Assembly: GCA_963791885.1 (NCBI GenBank)
Contig: CAWBUL010000005.1
Coordinates: 124,001 to 188,000 of the forward strand
DNA from: CAVSUZ01 sp963791885
Lineage (GTDB): Bacteria; Pseudomonadota; Alphaproteobacteria; Acetobacterales; Acetobacteraceae
Direction: 5' to 3'
Length of the DNA: 64,000 nt
Made by a program: the position numbers and the translations under genes. The notes beneath the pieces are model-generated. The model had not been told where the DNA came from and did not search any database. It saw only the letters and a program-made list of their open reading frames with translations. This document shows positions 48,695 through 57,993 of the stretch, in pieces; positions within the stretch are counted from its first letter, which is position 1, and each line of letters opens with the position of its first letter.

Positions 48695-49003
48695 TTAAAA
48701 TCCATATGGTTGGTAGGGATACGGCTGGTAGGGGTACGCGGGTGGAGGCGGTGGAGGCGGCGTGCTCGCTGCCCCGGCGGCCGCGCCCAGAGCGCCCCCC
48801 GCAACCGCGCCCAGGGCGGCGCCGCGGCCGCCATCGCTGAGCCCGCCAATGGCGGCGCCTGCTCCTGCACCGAGGGCAGCCCCCGCAAGGGCTCGGTCCC
48901 CGGGGTCATACGGGTTGTAGGTGTAAACCGGCGGGGGCGGGGCGTAGACGCAGCCGCTCAGGCCCAGGGCGCCAAGACAAATAACCCAAGTGCGTAATCT
49001 CAT
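48695..49003 (-). CDS. Glycine-zipper lipoprotein
   Basis: A 102-residue lipoprotein: signal peptide with lipobox LGLSGC (Cys at residue 18), a Pro/Tyr linker, then a glycine-zipper stretch (ALAGAALGAGAGAAIGG ... GAALGAVAGGALGAAAGAA), then a Pro/Tyr tail. Similar to the SlyB/OmpA-like glycine-zipper family of outer-membrane lipoproteins. Its start is 40 bases beyond the comEC stop, on the same strand. Confidence 0.8.
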   Translation of the reverse strand: MRLRTWVICLGALGLSGCVYAPPPPVYTYNPYDPGDRALAGAALGAGAGAAIGGLSDGGRGAALGAVAGGALGAAAGAASTPPPPPPPAYPYQPYPYQPYGF

Positions 49004-49248
49004 GTTCCTGCAACGAAGCGGCTGGCTCCGAGTTCCAGCGCGTCACGCTCCCGTCGGCGCGAGGGGCAGGGTGAGGTGCTCGGGGGCCGCGGGCGGCGGC
49101 TCGGACCAGGGGCGCAGGCCGCGCGCGCCCTGATCTGTCAGGACGAACAGCGGATCGAGCCAGATCGCCGTGGCACCATTGGTCCTGACCCTGCCCCCTG
49201 AAATGTCCCCGCTCTGAGCTAGCGTCCGTTCCCGCCAGGAGACGGAAG

Positions 49249-49515
49249 ATGAGGAAGAGCCGGTTCACTGAGGAGCAGATCATCGGTGTGCTGAAAGACC
49301 ATCAGGCAGGACTGCCGGTAACGGAGCTGTGCCGCAAGCACGGGATCAGCGACGCGACGTTCTACAATTGGCGATCGCGCTACGGCGGGATGGAGATCTC
49401 GGACGCCAAGAGACTGAAGGCTCTGGAAGAGGAGAACCGCAAGCTGAAGAAGCTGCTGGCGGAATTGGTGCTGGATGTGGCGACGCTGAAGGAAGCCTTG
49501 GGAAAAAACTTCTGA
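49249..49515 (+). CDS. IS3-family transposase OrfA
   Basis: An 88-residue helix-turn-helix protein: SRFTEEQIIGVLKDHQAG, TELCRKHGISDATFYNWRS, and a C-terminal leucine-zipper-like stretch (ALEEENRKLKKLLAELVLD). It ends at TGA 49513-49515 just after the frameshift site. Alone it usually acts as an inhibitor; with OrfB it forms the fusion transposase. Confidence 0.92.
   Translation: MRKSRFTEEQIIGVLKDHQAGLPVTELCRKHGISDATFYNWRSRYGGMEISDAKRLKALEEENRKLKKLLAELVLDVATLKEALGKNF
49503..49509 (+). promoter_or_regulatory. Programmed -1 ribosomal frameshift site (A_AAA_AAC)
   Basis: The heptamer A AAA AAC lies in the OrfA frame six bases before its stop, and OrfB is in the -1 frame. This is the classical X XXY YYZ slippery sequence of IS3 elements, giving the OrfAB transposase. 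It differs from the other frame changes in the window, which have no such signal. Confidence 0.85.
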
Positions 49516-50360
49516 CGCCCGGCTCGCGGCGGAAAGCTGTGATCTGGGCGATTGAAGAGAAGAGCTATTCGCAGCGGCGTGCCTGTTCGCTGCTGAGCAT
49601 TGCACCGAAGGTGTTCCGTTACCTATCGCGCCGTGGCGGCGACGCTGCGGTTCGCACGCGGCTCCGCGCGTTGGCGGCCGAGCGGCGCCGGTTCGGATAT
49701 CGGCGTTTGCATATTCTGCTGCGGCGAGAAGGGATCATGCTAAATCACAAGAAGCTGTTCCGGCTCTACCGCGAGGAACGACTGGTTGTGCGGCGGCGTG
49801 GCGGTCGCAAGCGGGCTTTGGGAACGCGCGCGCCAATGACGTTGCCACAGGGTCCGAACCAGCGCTGGAGCCTGGACTTCGTCTCCGACGTACTGGCCGA
49901 CGGCCGCCGCTTTCGGGTGCTTGTGGTGGTGGACGACTTCACCCGCGAATGCCTGGCGCTGGTGGTGGATACATCGCTGTCCGGTCGCAGGGTGGTGCGC
50001 GAACTCAATTACATCGTAGAACGGCGCGGCGCCCCCTTGCTGGTGGTCAGCGACAACGGGACCGAGCTGACGTCGCATGTGGTGCTGAGTTGGCGGCAAG
50101 ATCGCGGTGTCGGCTGGCACTACATCGCCCCCGGCAAGCCAGTGCAGAACGCATTCGTCGAGAGCCTGAACGGTCGCTTGCGCGACGAATGCCTCAATGA
50201 GCACGTCTTCCAGGGCTTGCCCGCAGCCCGGAGGATCATCGAAGCTTGGCGGGCCGACTATAATGCCCATCGGCCCCACACCAGCCTGCGTGGACTTACT
50301 CCGAACGAGTTCGCAACCCGGTCCAGGACGGACCACAACCAGAACGGATTCTGGTTATGA
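49503..50360 (+). CDS. IS3-family transposase OrfB (DDE domain)
   Basis: The -1 frame continues from the slippery site for about 285 residues. HTH_21-like part (SYSQRRACSLLSIAPKVFRYL), then RFGYRRLHILLRREG, and the DDE core: Asp in QRWSLDFVSDVLAD, Asp in VVSDNGTELTS, Glu in NAFVESLNGRLRDECLNEH. There is no separate start codon, so it is made as the OrfAB fusion. It ends at 50360, near the right inverted repeat. Confidence 0.92.
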   Translation, partial: KKLLTPGSRRKAVIWAIEEKSYSQRRACSLLSIAPKVFRYLSRRGGDAAVRTRLRALAAERRRFGYRRLHILLRREGIMLNHKKLFRLYREERLVVRRRGGRKRALGTRAPMTLPQGPNQRWSLDFVSDVLADGRRFRVLVVVDDFTRECLALVVDTSLSGRRVVRELNYIVERRGAPLLVVSDNGTELTSHVVLSWRQDRGVGWHYIAPGKPVQNAFVESLNGRLRDECLNEHVFQGLPAARRIIEAWRADYNAHRPHTSLRGLTPNEFATRSRTDHNQNGFWL

Positions 50361-52381
50361 GTGAGGACAGTTTGGGGGCAGGGTCAGTCCTCAGCCAGAA
50401 GCGTGTGACCACGGGGACGCCGGGCGGGCAGTCGTGGATCAGCGGCCCGAGCGCAATCACAACGCGGATCGCGCCGCATGTCGGAGCCTGATCGCCCCGG
50501 CGTAGCAGCAGGAGGGCGGACTGGATCCGGCATCCGTCTCCGCTGCAACTGATCCACGGTGCCGTGTCCGGCAGGGTCATGGGCGGGCCGTCGGCCCAAT
50601 AAGCGGTCCATGAATCGCGGGTGAAGGCGGACGCGCCAGACTGGCGATAGAGATAGAAGCCGGACGGTGTGCGGACACCCACCATGCGGGCATCCGCGGA
50701 GACCAGGATGTCGGGCGGGTGGACGAGCGCCACGGAGGCGAGGCCCGCGACGATCAGTCCGGTTCCCGCGAGCCGCCACGGGCCGCGCCACAACGCCAGC
50801 ACCGCCATGCCGAGAGCGAGCACTGCCAAACCCCAGGCGGGCATATGCGGGACGGGGAGGATTGAAGCGGGCAGGGCGGCGGTGCGCCGTGCGACGAAGA
50901 GGATCGCCTGGATTCCCCAGCCCATCGGGATGAGCGCCAGTTGTTCCAGATGCAACGGTAGCAAGGCGAGCGCGATCAACCCGGCCGGCATGACCCACAT
51001 AGCGGTTAGCGGCACGGCGATCATGTTCGCCAGCACGAAATACAGCTGGATTTTGCCGAAATGGTACGCCCCGAAGGGCGCGGAGGCGGTGCCCGCGATC
51101 AGGCTGGTCAGGGCCAGTGCTGTGACGTGCAGGCCGAGGCGGCGCGCCCCGCCGCGATCTCCGTGCAGCGTGTGCAGATGGGGCCGCAGCGCCTCATAGC
51201 CGGCGATGAGGGCCAGCACCGCGGCGAAGCTCATTTGGAAGGAGACGTTCGGGACCTCCTGCGGCTCCAGCAGCACGAGCGCGGCCGCGGCGAGAGCGAG
51301 ACCGCGCACCGACACCGCAGAACGGCCTAGCAGCACGGCTGTGGTGAACAGTGCGGCCATCAGGAAGCTGCGCACGATCGGCACGTGCATGTTGGTGAGC
51401 AGCATGTAGAAGCCGCCGGCCGCGAGCGAGGCCAGGGCGGCGATCCTGCTTCACGGGCCAGTGCAGCGCGGGATACTCAAAGCAGGCGAGCAGGCCGCGC
51501 GTCGCGCCGAAGATCAGGCCCATGACGATGCCGATATGCAGCCCGGCGACGGCGAGCAGATGCGCAAGGCCGGAGGCGCGAAACGCCTCGCGGTCGGCTT
51601 CGGGAATGGCGGAGGGCGTGCCGGTCAGCAGTGTGGCGGCGACGGCGCCGCGCGCCCCAGGGAGTGCGGTCTCGAACCGGGTTGCGATGGTCTCGCGCAG
51701 AGACTGGAGGGCGGCCCGTGGGCCGTCGCGGGGGCGGTGCGCCAGCACGGCGATGGGGCCGAGCGCGAAGCCGTAGCCGGCCATGCCGGCGAAGAAGGCG
51801 TCGCGCTGGAGGTCCCAGGCGCCGGGATAGGCGGGCGGGGAGGGGGATTGCACCAGGGCGCGGATACGCACGGTGTCGCCTTCCTGGACCTCGGTGGGGT
51901 CGTTGTTGCGCAACCGGACGCGCAAGGTGCGCCGCAGTGGCGGGGCGCCATCCAGGCTGGGTGCGGTCAGCGTCACGCGGCGGCCCACCGGGAGGATGTC
52001 CAGGGCGGCGGCGGTACCGGTGATCACCACGGCGCGGCGCGGCAGGCCTTCGGGCGGCAGCGCGCGCAGCGTTGCGAGTTGCGCGGCGGTGAAGCCAAGT
52101 GCGGTGGCCGCGACCGGCAGAAGCGCCACACGGCCCCAATAACCGGCGAACCAGGCGGCCGTGGCGACGGGAGCGAAGATTGCGACGCCGAGCCAGGGTG
52201 GGGGTTCGCACGTGAGGGAGAAGTAGGCGAGGGCGCCGGCGATCATGAATACGGGCAGCCAGACGAACAGCCGGCCCTGCTGGCTGGACCCGATCCGGGC
52301 CAGAAGGTCCGCGCCCCGCATGATTAAGATCGCACCTCGCGGGGCCGTTCATAGGCCCCGAGAGGTAAACGAAGCGTTCAG

Positions 52382-53716
52382 TTACTCGGCGGGAAGTGGC
52401 GCTGCCTGCTCCAGCCGCCGGTCATGGCCGATCGCCAGCACGATAATCCCGGCGATCACCGAACCCATCGCGATGGTCACCAGACCGATTGGGAAGCTGC
52501 CGGTTGCGTCCTTGACGAGGCCCATGGCGTAGGGGCCGAGAAATCCCCCGAGATTGCCGACCGCGTTGATCAGCGCGATGCCGCCCGCTGCGGCGCTGCC
52601 GGTCAGCATGGCGCAGGGCAGCGCCCAGAAGGTCGGCGCGATGCCGGAGGCTGCGATCTGGAACAGGATCAGCGCGGCCATTGTGGCGACCGGTGAGGAC
52701 TGAAGCGCGAGGCACAGGATGAGCAGTGCCGCCGAGCTCAACAGCGAGGCGCCGCACAGCGTGCTGCGTGCTCCGGTGCGGTCGGCGGCGCGGGCCCACA
52801 TGAAGATGCCGATCAGGGTGCCGATGAACGGCAGCGACGAGACCAAGCCCGTCTGCACGTTGGTCAAGCCGAACTGCTTGACGATCTGCGGCAGGAACAG
52901 GACGAAGCCGTAGCCGGTGACGTTCTGTCCGAAATAGATCAGCGTCAGCGCCCAGACGCGGGGGTTGCGCAGCGTCTCGCCCAGAGCGTAGTGCCGGATG
53001 CTTTCGCGCTGGGCGCGCTCGGCCGCCAGTTGGGTGCACAGCCATTGGCGCTGCGGCTCGGTCAGCCAGTGCGCATGCTCCGGCCGGTCCGTCAGCAGGA
53101 AGTAGACGACGATGCCGAGGATGATCGCGGGAAGCGCTTCGATCACGAAGAGCCACTGCCAGCCGGCGAGACCCCAGATGCCGTCCATGTTGAGAATGAA
53201 ACCGGATGCCCAGGAGCCGGTGATGACCGCGACGGGGATCGCCGTCATGAACATGGCGATCATGCGGGAGCGGTAGGCAGAGGGGAACCACCAGGTCAGG
53301 AACAGGATGATCCCTGGATAGTATCCGGCCTCGGCGATGCCGAGCAGGAAGCGAATGCCGTAGAAGGACCATTCATTCCAGACGATAGCGGTCAGTCCGG
53401 AGATGACGCCCCAGGTGAGCAGGATGCGCGTGATCCAAATGCGTGCGCCGACCCGCTCGAGGATGAGGTTGGAGGGGATTTCGGCGAGGAAGTAGCCGAA
53501 GAAGAAGATGCCTCCGCCAAGACCGAAGGCGGCGGCCGTCAGTCCGAGCGCCTTGTTCATTTGCAGCGCAGCGAAGCCGACATTCACCCGGTCGAGATAG
53601 GCGGCGTAGTAGCAGAGGAAGAGCAGGGGGATCATACGACGTTTCACGCGCGAGATCGTTTCCGCTTCGAGAGTGCCGGCGGCCATGCCACCCGCGGTTA
53701 TGCTGGCTGAACTCAT
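52382..53716 (-). CDS. MFS transporter of the anion:cation symporter (ACS) family
   Basis: A 444-residue inner-membrane protein with 12 hydrophobic segments. The start of the first segment (MIPLLFLCYYAAYLDRVNVGFAAL) and FFGYFLAEIPSNLILERVGAR with IRFLLGIAEAGYYPGIILFLTWWFP are hallmarks of the ACS family (phthalate, 4-hydroxyphenylacetate, hexuronate and tartrate permeases). So an organic anion is probable. It follows comEC's start by about 60 bases on the same strand and is divergent from the SGNH hydrolase. Confidence 0.9.
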   Translation of the reverse strand: MSSASITAGGMAAGTLEAETISRVKRRMIPLLFLCYYAAYLDRVNVGFAALQMNKALGLTAAAFGLGGGIFFFGYFLAEIPSNLILERVGARIWITRILLTWGVISGLTAIVWNEWSFYGIRFLLGIAEAGYYPGIILFLTWWFPSAYRSRMIAMFMTAIPVAVITGSWASGFILNMDGIWGLAGWQWLFVIEALPAIILGIVVYFLLTDRPEHAHWLTEPQRQWLCTQLAAERAQRESIRHYALGETLRNPRVWALTLIYFGQNVTGYGFVLFLPQIVKQFGLTNVQTGLVSSLPFIGTLIGIFMWARAADRTGARSTLCGASLLSSAALLILCLALQSSPVATMAALILFQIAASGIAPTFWALPCAMLTGSAAAGGIALINAVGNLGGFLGPYAMGLVKDATGSFPIGLVTIAMGSVIAGIIVLAIGHDRRLEQAAPLPAE

Positions 53717-54046
53717 TGGCCCGTTTCCTTTTGGTATCGTTATGGTTTGGCGCTGATTTGCGGAGCGTCAAACGGCGCACTGTATGGCATACAACCGTAC
53801 CGTGCATATCCCCAGGGGCGTCACGAGTTCCTCGGCCAGCACCGGATCGACCTTAAGCAAGGCGTCGAAGCGCGGCAGAAGAGGCGCGTGATGTCGATCT
53901 CTTGCTTCGTGCCAGGCGCGAATCGCTCTCCGCATGTGGATCGATGCCGTACGAGCAGAGACTCGACCGCGTGCAGTTGCGCTCTCCACCGCTTTCCACC
54001 GGTGGCACCCCAGGCTATTGCAGCAGACGCTCTCGGGAGGACACAG
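53717..54046. other. Divergent intergenic region, 330 bases
   Basis: Lies between the MFS transporter start (minus) and the SGNH-hydrolase start (plus). No open frame here looks convincing; a minus-strand translation near 53770-53880 (LLPRFDALLKVDPVLAEELV) has some protein character and could be the end of an older gene. The region should carry both promoters. Confidence 0.4.
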
Positions 54047-55048
54047 ATGCGCATTATCGGCGCCGCCCTGCTGCTTGCCTCAACCCTCATTCCCGCCGTT
54101 GCGTCAGCAAACGCTGTCCCGGTTATTTATGCGTTCGGCGACAGCCTGTCGGATGCCGGGAACGCGTATATCGGCACGGGCGGTGCGACACCGCCGGTGC
54201 CACCCTACGCCGCGGTCAACGGGTTCGGCGTTTACAGTAATGGTCCGGTCTGGGTGCAGGATCTATCGCAGGCGCTGGGCCTCGGCACGCTGCGCCCGAG
54301 CCTTGCGGGCGGCACCGACTTCGCGGTGGGCGGCGCCTCGGCCGGCGCGTTCGGCAGCTACACCGGTTCGCCCGGTGACCTGCTGCCGTCGGCGGGGAAC
54401 CCGCTGGCCGATTCACAGATCGGCATGTTCGACGCGGCCGTGCCGACGCCAAATCCCAACGCGCTCTATACGTTGTCGATCGGCAGCAATGACCTTGACT
54501 ATATTTTCGCGCACGACGCGGGCAATCCAGTGCAGGCGAGCCTGGACGCACAATCCGTGCTAGCCAACATCGCGACCTTCGTGGGCGAGCTCGCCGCTGA
54601 CGGTGCGCACAATCTGGTCGTGCTGAACGTGCCCGATTTGGGAAAGACGCCGGACGGGATGGCGGGTGGTCCCGCCGAGGCTGCGGCGATTTCGAGTTTT
54701 GTGGCGGGGTTCGACGCGGCGTTCGGCAATACGTTGGAAGCCGAGGCAGAGCTTTACGGCCTCGATCTGCATATCATCGATAGTTACGCGCTGGTGGACG
54801 AAGCAGTGGCGGACCCGGGTGCATTCGGCCTGACGAATGTGACCGACCCGTGTGTTGTGGGCGTATCGGTCTGCGCAACGCCTGACACATATCTGTTCTG
54901 GGACGGTCATCATCCGACCGAGACCGGTCAGCAATTGCTGGCCCGGACCGCATTGCAGGCGATTCCCGAGCCGGGCGCGGCGGGATTGCTGACCGGCGCA
55001 GTGTTACTGCTGGGAGTGCTGCGCCGGAGGCGTGGCATGACGCTATGA
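54047..55048 (+). CDS. SGNH/GDSL-type esterase with PEP-CTERM sorting signal
   Basis: A 333-residue secreted protein: signal peptide (MRIIGAALLLASTLIPAVASA), then the GDSL block IYAFGDSLSDAGNAY, block III SIGSNDLDY and the catalytic FWDGHHPTETG near the C-terminus. It ends in a PEP-CTERM anchor (IPEPGAAGLLTGAVLLLGVLRRRR), processed by an exosortase in such systems. ATG 54047 is preceded by GGGAGGACACAG. Stop overlaps the glycerate kinase ATG (ATGA). Lipase/esterase-type activity is expected. Confidence 0.9.
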   Translation: MRIIGAALLLASTLIPAVASANAVPVIYAFGDSLSDAGNAYIGTGGATPPVPPYAAVNGFGVYSNGPVWVQDLSQALGLGTLRPSLAGGTDFAVGGASAGAFGSYTGSPGDLLPSAGNPLADSQIGMFDAAVPTPNPNALYTLSIGSNDLDYIFAHDAGNPVQASLDAQSVLANIATFVGELAADGAHNLVVLNVPDLGKTPDGMAGGPAEAAAISSFVAGFDAAFGNTLEAEAELYGLDLHIIDSYALVDEAVADPGAFGLTNVTDPCVVGVSVCATPDTYLFWDGHHPTETGQQLLARTALQAIPEPGAAGLLTGAVLLLGVLRRRRGMTL

Positions 55049-56310
55049 CCCTGTCACCGCGCGACCTGCTCCGCTCTTTGTTCGACGCTGCTGTGCGGGC
55101 GGCCGATCCGCGCGCGGTGCTGGCGTCGCATTTGCCGGAGAAGCCGAAAGGGCGGTGCATCGTCGTCGGGATGGGCAAGTCCGCGGCGCTGATGGCCGCG
55201 GCGTTGGAGGAGGCGTGGCCCGACGTTTCACTGAACGGCACGGTGGTGACGCGGTATGAGCATGCCGTGCCGGTGAAGCGGATCGAAGTGATCGAGGCGT
55301 CGCATCCGGTGCCGGACGCCAACAGTCAGCGCGGCGCGGCGCGGCTGATCGAGCGCGTGCGCGGACTTACGAAAGAGGACTTGGTGATCGCGCTGATCTC
55401 GGGTGGCGGATCGGCGCTGTGCGCGTTGCCGGCGCCGGGGCTGACGCTGGAGGACAAGCAGGCCATCAACCGCGCGCTGCTGGCCTCCGGCGCGAACATC
55501 ACCGAGATGAACTGCGTGCGGAAGCATCTGTCGGCTATCAAAGGCGGACGGCTTGCCGCGGCGGCGGCTCCGGCCCGGGTGGTTACGCTCGCAATCAGCG
55601 ACGTACCGGGGGATGATCCGGCGGTGATTGCGTCCGGACCGACCGTGCCCGATCCGACGACCTTCGCGGATGCAGCCGAGATCCTGGCGCGGTACGGGAT
55701 CGAGCCGGCGGCGCATGTTCGCGCGCATTTGGAGCGGGGGGCGGAGGAGACTCCGAAACCGGGGGACCTGCCGCATACCGAGTTCCGCATGATCGCCACG
55801 CCGATGATGTCGCTGTACCGCGTTGCTGACGAAGCCCGTGCGCAGGGAGCCACTCCCCTGATTCTGGGCGACGCACTGGAAGGCGAGTCGCGCGATGTGG
55901 GGACAGTAATGGCGGGCATCGCCCGGTCGGTGCGAAGCCATGGCCATCCGGTGCGTCCCCCTGCCGTGCTGCTGTCCGGCGGCGAGACCACGGTGACGAT
56001 CGGCCGCGGTGCCGCCGGGAGGGGTGGGCGCAATACGGAGTTTTTGCTGTCGCTGGCGATCGGCCTGGCAGGGATGGCGGATGTTTACGCGATCGCCGGC
56101 GATACGGACGGGATCGACGGCACTGAGGATGCGGCCGGGGCGATCGTCACGCCGGACACGCTGGAGCGCGCCCGTGCGGCCGGCCTTTCACCCCGGGCGG
56201 TGCTGGCCGCGCATGATAGTTACACACTGTTCGACCGGCTGGGGGACCTGGTGCGCACGGGGCCGACGCTAACCAATGTAAACGACGTGCGGGCAATTCT
56301 GGTGGGATGA
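55045..56310 (+). CDS. Glycerate 2-kinase (MOFRL family)
   Basis: ATP + D-glycerate to 2-phosphoglycerate. A 421-residue protein of the GckA/TtuD type: VGMGKSAALMAAALE, ALISGGGSALCALPAPGLT, NCVRKHLSAIKGGRLAAAAAP, VPGDDPAVIASGPTVPDP, and the C-terminal MOFRL part (LSGGETTVTIGRGAAGRGGRN, AGDTDGIDGTEDAAGA). It overlaps both neighbours by four bases (ATGA), so it is part of a three-gene coupled operon with the SGNH hydrolase and acyl-CoA dehydrogenase. Confidence 0.92.
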   Translation: MTLSPRDLLRSLFDAAVRAADPRAVLASHLPEKPKGRCIVVGMGKSAALMAAALEEAWPDVSLNGTVVTRYEHAVPVKRIEVIEASHPVPDANSQRGAARLIERVRGLTKEDLVIALISGGGSALCALPAPGLTLEDKQAINRALLASGANITEMNCVRKHLSAIKGGRLAAAAAPARVVTLAISDVPGDDPAVIASGPTVPDPTTFADAAEILARYGIEPAAHVRAHLERGAEETPKPGDLPHTEFRMIATPMMSLYRVADEARAQGATPLILGDALEGESRDVGTVMAGIARSVRSHGHPVRPPAVLLSGGETTVTIGRGAAGRGGRNTEFLLSLAIGLAGMADVYAIAGDTDGIDGTEDAAGAIVTPDTLERARAAGLSPRAVLAAHDSYTLFDRLGDLVRTGPTLTNVNDVRAILVG

Positions 56311-57993
56311 TGCAAGCGCCCGAACTCATCCGCGATCCCCGACTCGCGCGGCCTGAATCTCTATCGCGCCGATCGGGATCTCGCCGGCCTTGCAAGGCTT
56401 TATTTGCCGCCTGAGCTGGACCGCCATCTTGGCCCGCATTTGGATCGGCTCGGTGCACTCGCGGGGTGCACAATCGACGAACTCGCCGCGACCGCAGACC
56501 GCAATCCGCCCCTGCTGCGCACCCGGTCCCGCACGGGCGAGGACAGCGATGTCATCGACAAGCATCCCGCCTATCGGGAGATGGAGCGGTTGGCATTCAG
56601 CGAGTTCGGTATCGCCGCGCTGTCACACAAGCCCGGTGTCCTCGGCTGGCCGGAGACGATGCCGCCGATCGCCAAGTATTTGCTGACCTATCTTTTCGTG
56701 CAAGCCGAGTTCGGCCTGATGTGTCCGGTCAGCATGACCGACAGCCTGACGCGCACGTTGCGCAAGTTTGGCGATCCCGCACTGGTCGCGCGCTATCTGC
56801 CGGCACTGACGAGCCAGGACCTCGATATGCTGTGCCAGGGCGCGATGTTCATGACGGAGCAGGGCGCGGGATCGGATGTGGGCGCGACGGCGGTGCGCGC
56901 CGCACGGAATGCGGATGGCACGTGGAGCCTAACCGGCGACAAGTGGTTCTGCTCCAACGCCGATGCTGGACTCGCGATGGTGCTTGCACGCCCGGAGGGC
57001 GCGCCCGACGGCATCAAGGGCGTCAGCCTGTTTCTGCTTCCACGTATGCTGCCCGAGGGGCAGCGCAACGCGTTCCGCATCATCCGGCTGAAGGACAAGT
57101 TGGGCACGCGGTCGATGGCGAGCGGCGAAATCCGGCTGGATGGCGCGACGGCGTATCTGATTGGCGAGATCGGCGCCGGCTTCCGACAGATGGCGGACAT
57201 GGTGAACAATTCGCGGCTTTCGAACGGCGTGCGCGCTGCCGGGCTGATGCGCCGGGCGCTGACCGAATCGCTGTTCATCGCCCATCGGCGCACCGCATTC
57301 GGACGCCGGCTCATCGAGCTGCCGCTGATGCAGCGGCAGTTGCTGAAGATGACGGTCCGAACGGCACAGGCGCGCAGCATGATGTTCCAGACGGCCGAGG
57401 CGCTGCGCCGCGCCGACGCCGGTGATCCGGACGCCTATCGCCTGCTCCGCATTCTGACGCCGCTGATCAAGTTCCGTGCCTGCCGCGATGCGCGCGGGGT
57501 TGCGGGCGATGCGATGGAGGTGCGCGGCGGCTGCGGCTATATCGAGGAATGGCCCGATCCGCGCATTCTGCGCGACGCGCATCTGGGATCGATTTGGGAA
57601 GGAACCAGCAACATCGTGGCGCTGGATGTGCTGCGTGCGGCGCGACGCGAGGATTCGCTGAGCGCATTGGGTCAGCACGTGTCCGCACTGCTTGATCGCG
57701 CGAAGCTGGAGGGTGCGCGCCAGGCGCTGGATCGTGCGGTGCGATTGACAGAGGCGGCGCAACGCGACGAGTCACTCGCCCGGCAGGCGGCGTCGGCGCT
57801 CTACCATGTGACATCAGCGGCCGCGATGGCATGGGAAGGTGCGGCGTGTGGCAATCCCTGCCGGCACCAACTGGCGCGACTGGTATTGATCCATCGGGTG
57901 CTTCCGCACGACCCGCTGGAGCCGGCAGCAGAGCCGACAGACAATGTCATGGCGCTGCTGCCCGACCCGGGACTGACCCCTCCTACCCCGTGA
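56307..57993 (+). pseudogene. Acyl-CoA dehydrogenase (AidB-like), N-terminal frameshift
   Basis: A FAD-dependent dehydrogenase of about 561 residues. The start ATG 56307 overlaps the glycerate kinase stop, giving MMQAPELIRDP. At about 56345 a run of four C shifts the frame; with three C it continues DSRGLNLYRADRDLAGLARLYLP and the rest (AMFMTEQGAGSDVGATAV, SLTGDKWFCSNADAG, SIWEGTSNIVALDVLRA) without a break. 1687 minus 1 is exactly 562 codons. The C-terminal EGTSNIVALDVLR block is typical of the AidB/isovaleryl-like subgroup. Most of the protein would be made from a later start even if the shift is real. Confidence 0.85.

Larger units (their letters stand above)
49186..50386 (+). mobile_element. 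IS3-family insertion sequence, complete
   Basis: A 1201-base element with terminal inverted repeats starting TGACCCTGCCCCC and matching further at TGTCC. It is flanked by 4-base direct repeats GTCC (49182-49185 and 50387-50390). Two overlapping transposase frames with a slippery heptamer between them are typical of IS3. The 4-base duplication and gene look fit the IS407 group. It lies inside comEC. Confidence 0.95.
49043..52321 (-). pseudogene. comEC: ComEC-family DNA uptake channel, split by an IS3-family element and one frameshift
   Basis: 5' part from ATG 52321: signal/membrane start, OB-like N-terminal domain (DTVRIRALVQSPSPPAYPGAWDL), competence core (GLAHLLAVAGLHIGIVMGLIFG). Near 51445 one base is extra: ALHWPVK continues in the next frame as RIAALASLAAGGFYMLLTNMHVP and many membrane segments. 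At 50387 the IS element interrupts after TRFWLR; the end (GATAIWLDPLFVLTDQGARG, stop at 49043-49045) lies on its far side. Removing the element, one 4-base repeat and one base gives exactly 691 codons. The IS removes only about 47 C-terminal residues, but DNA import by this protein is doubtful. Confidence 0.9.
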
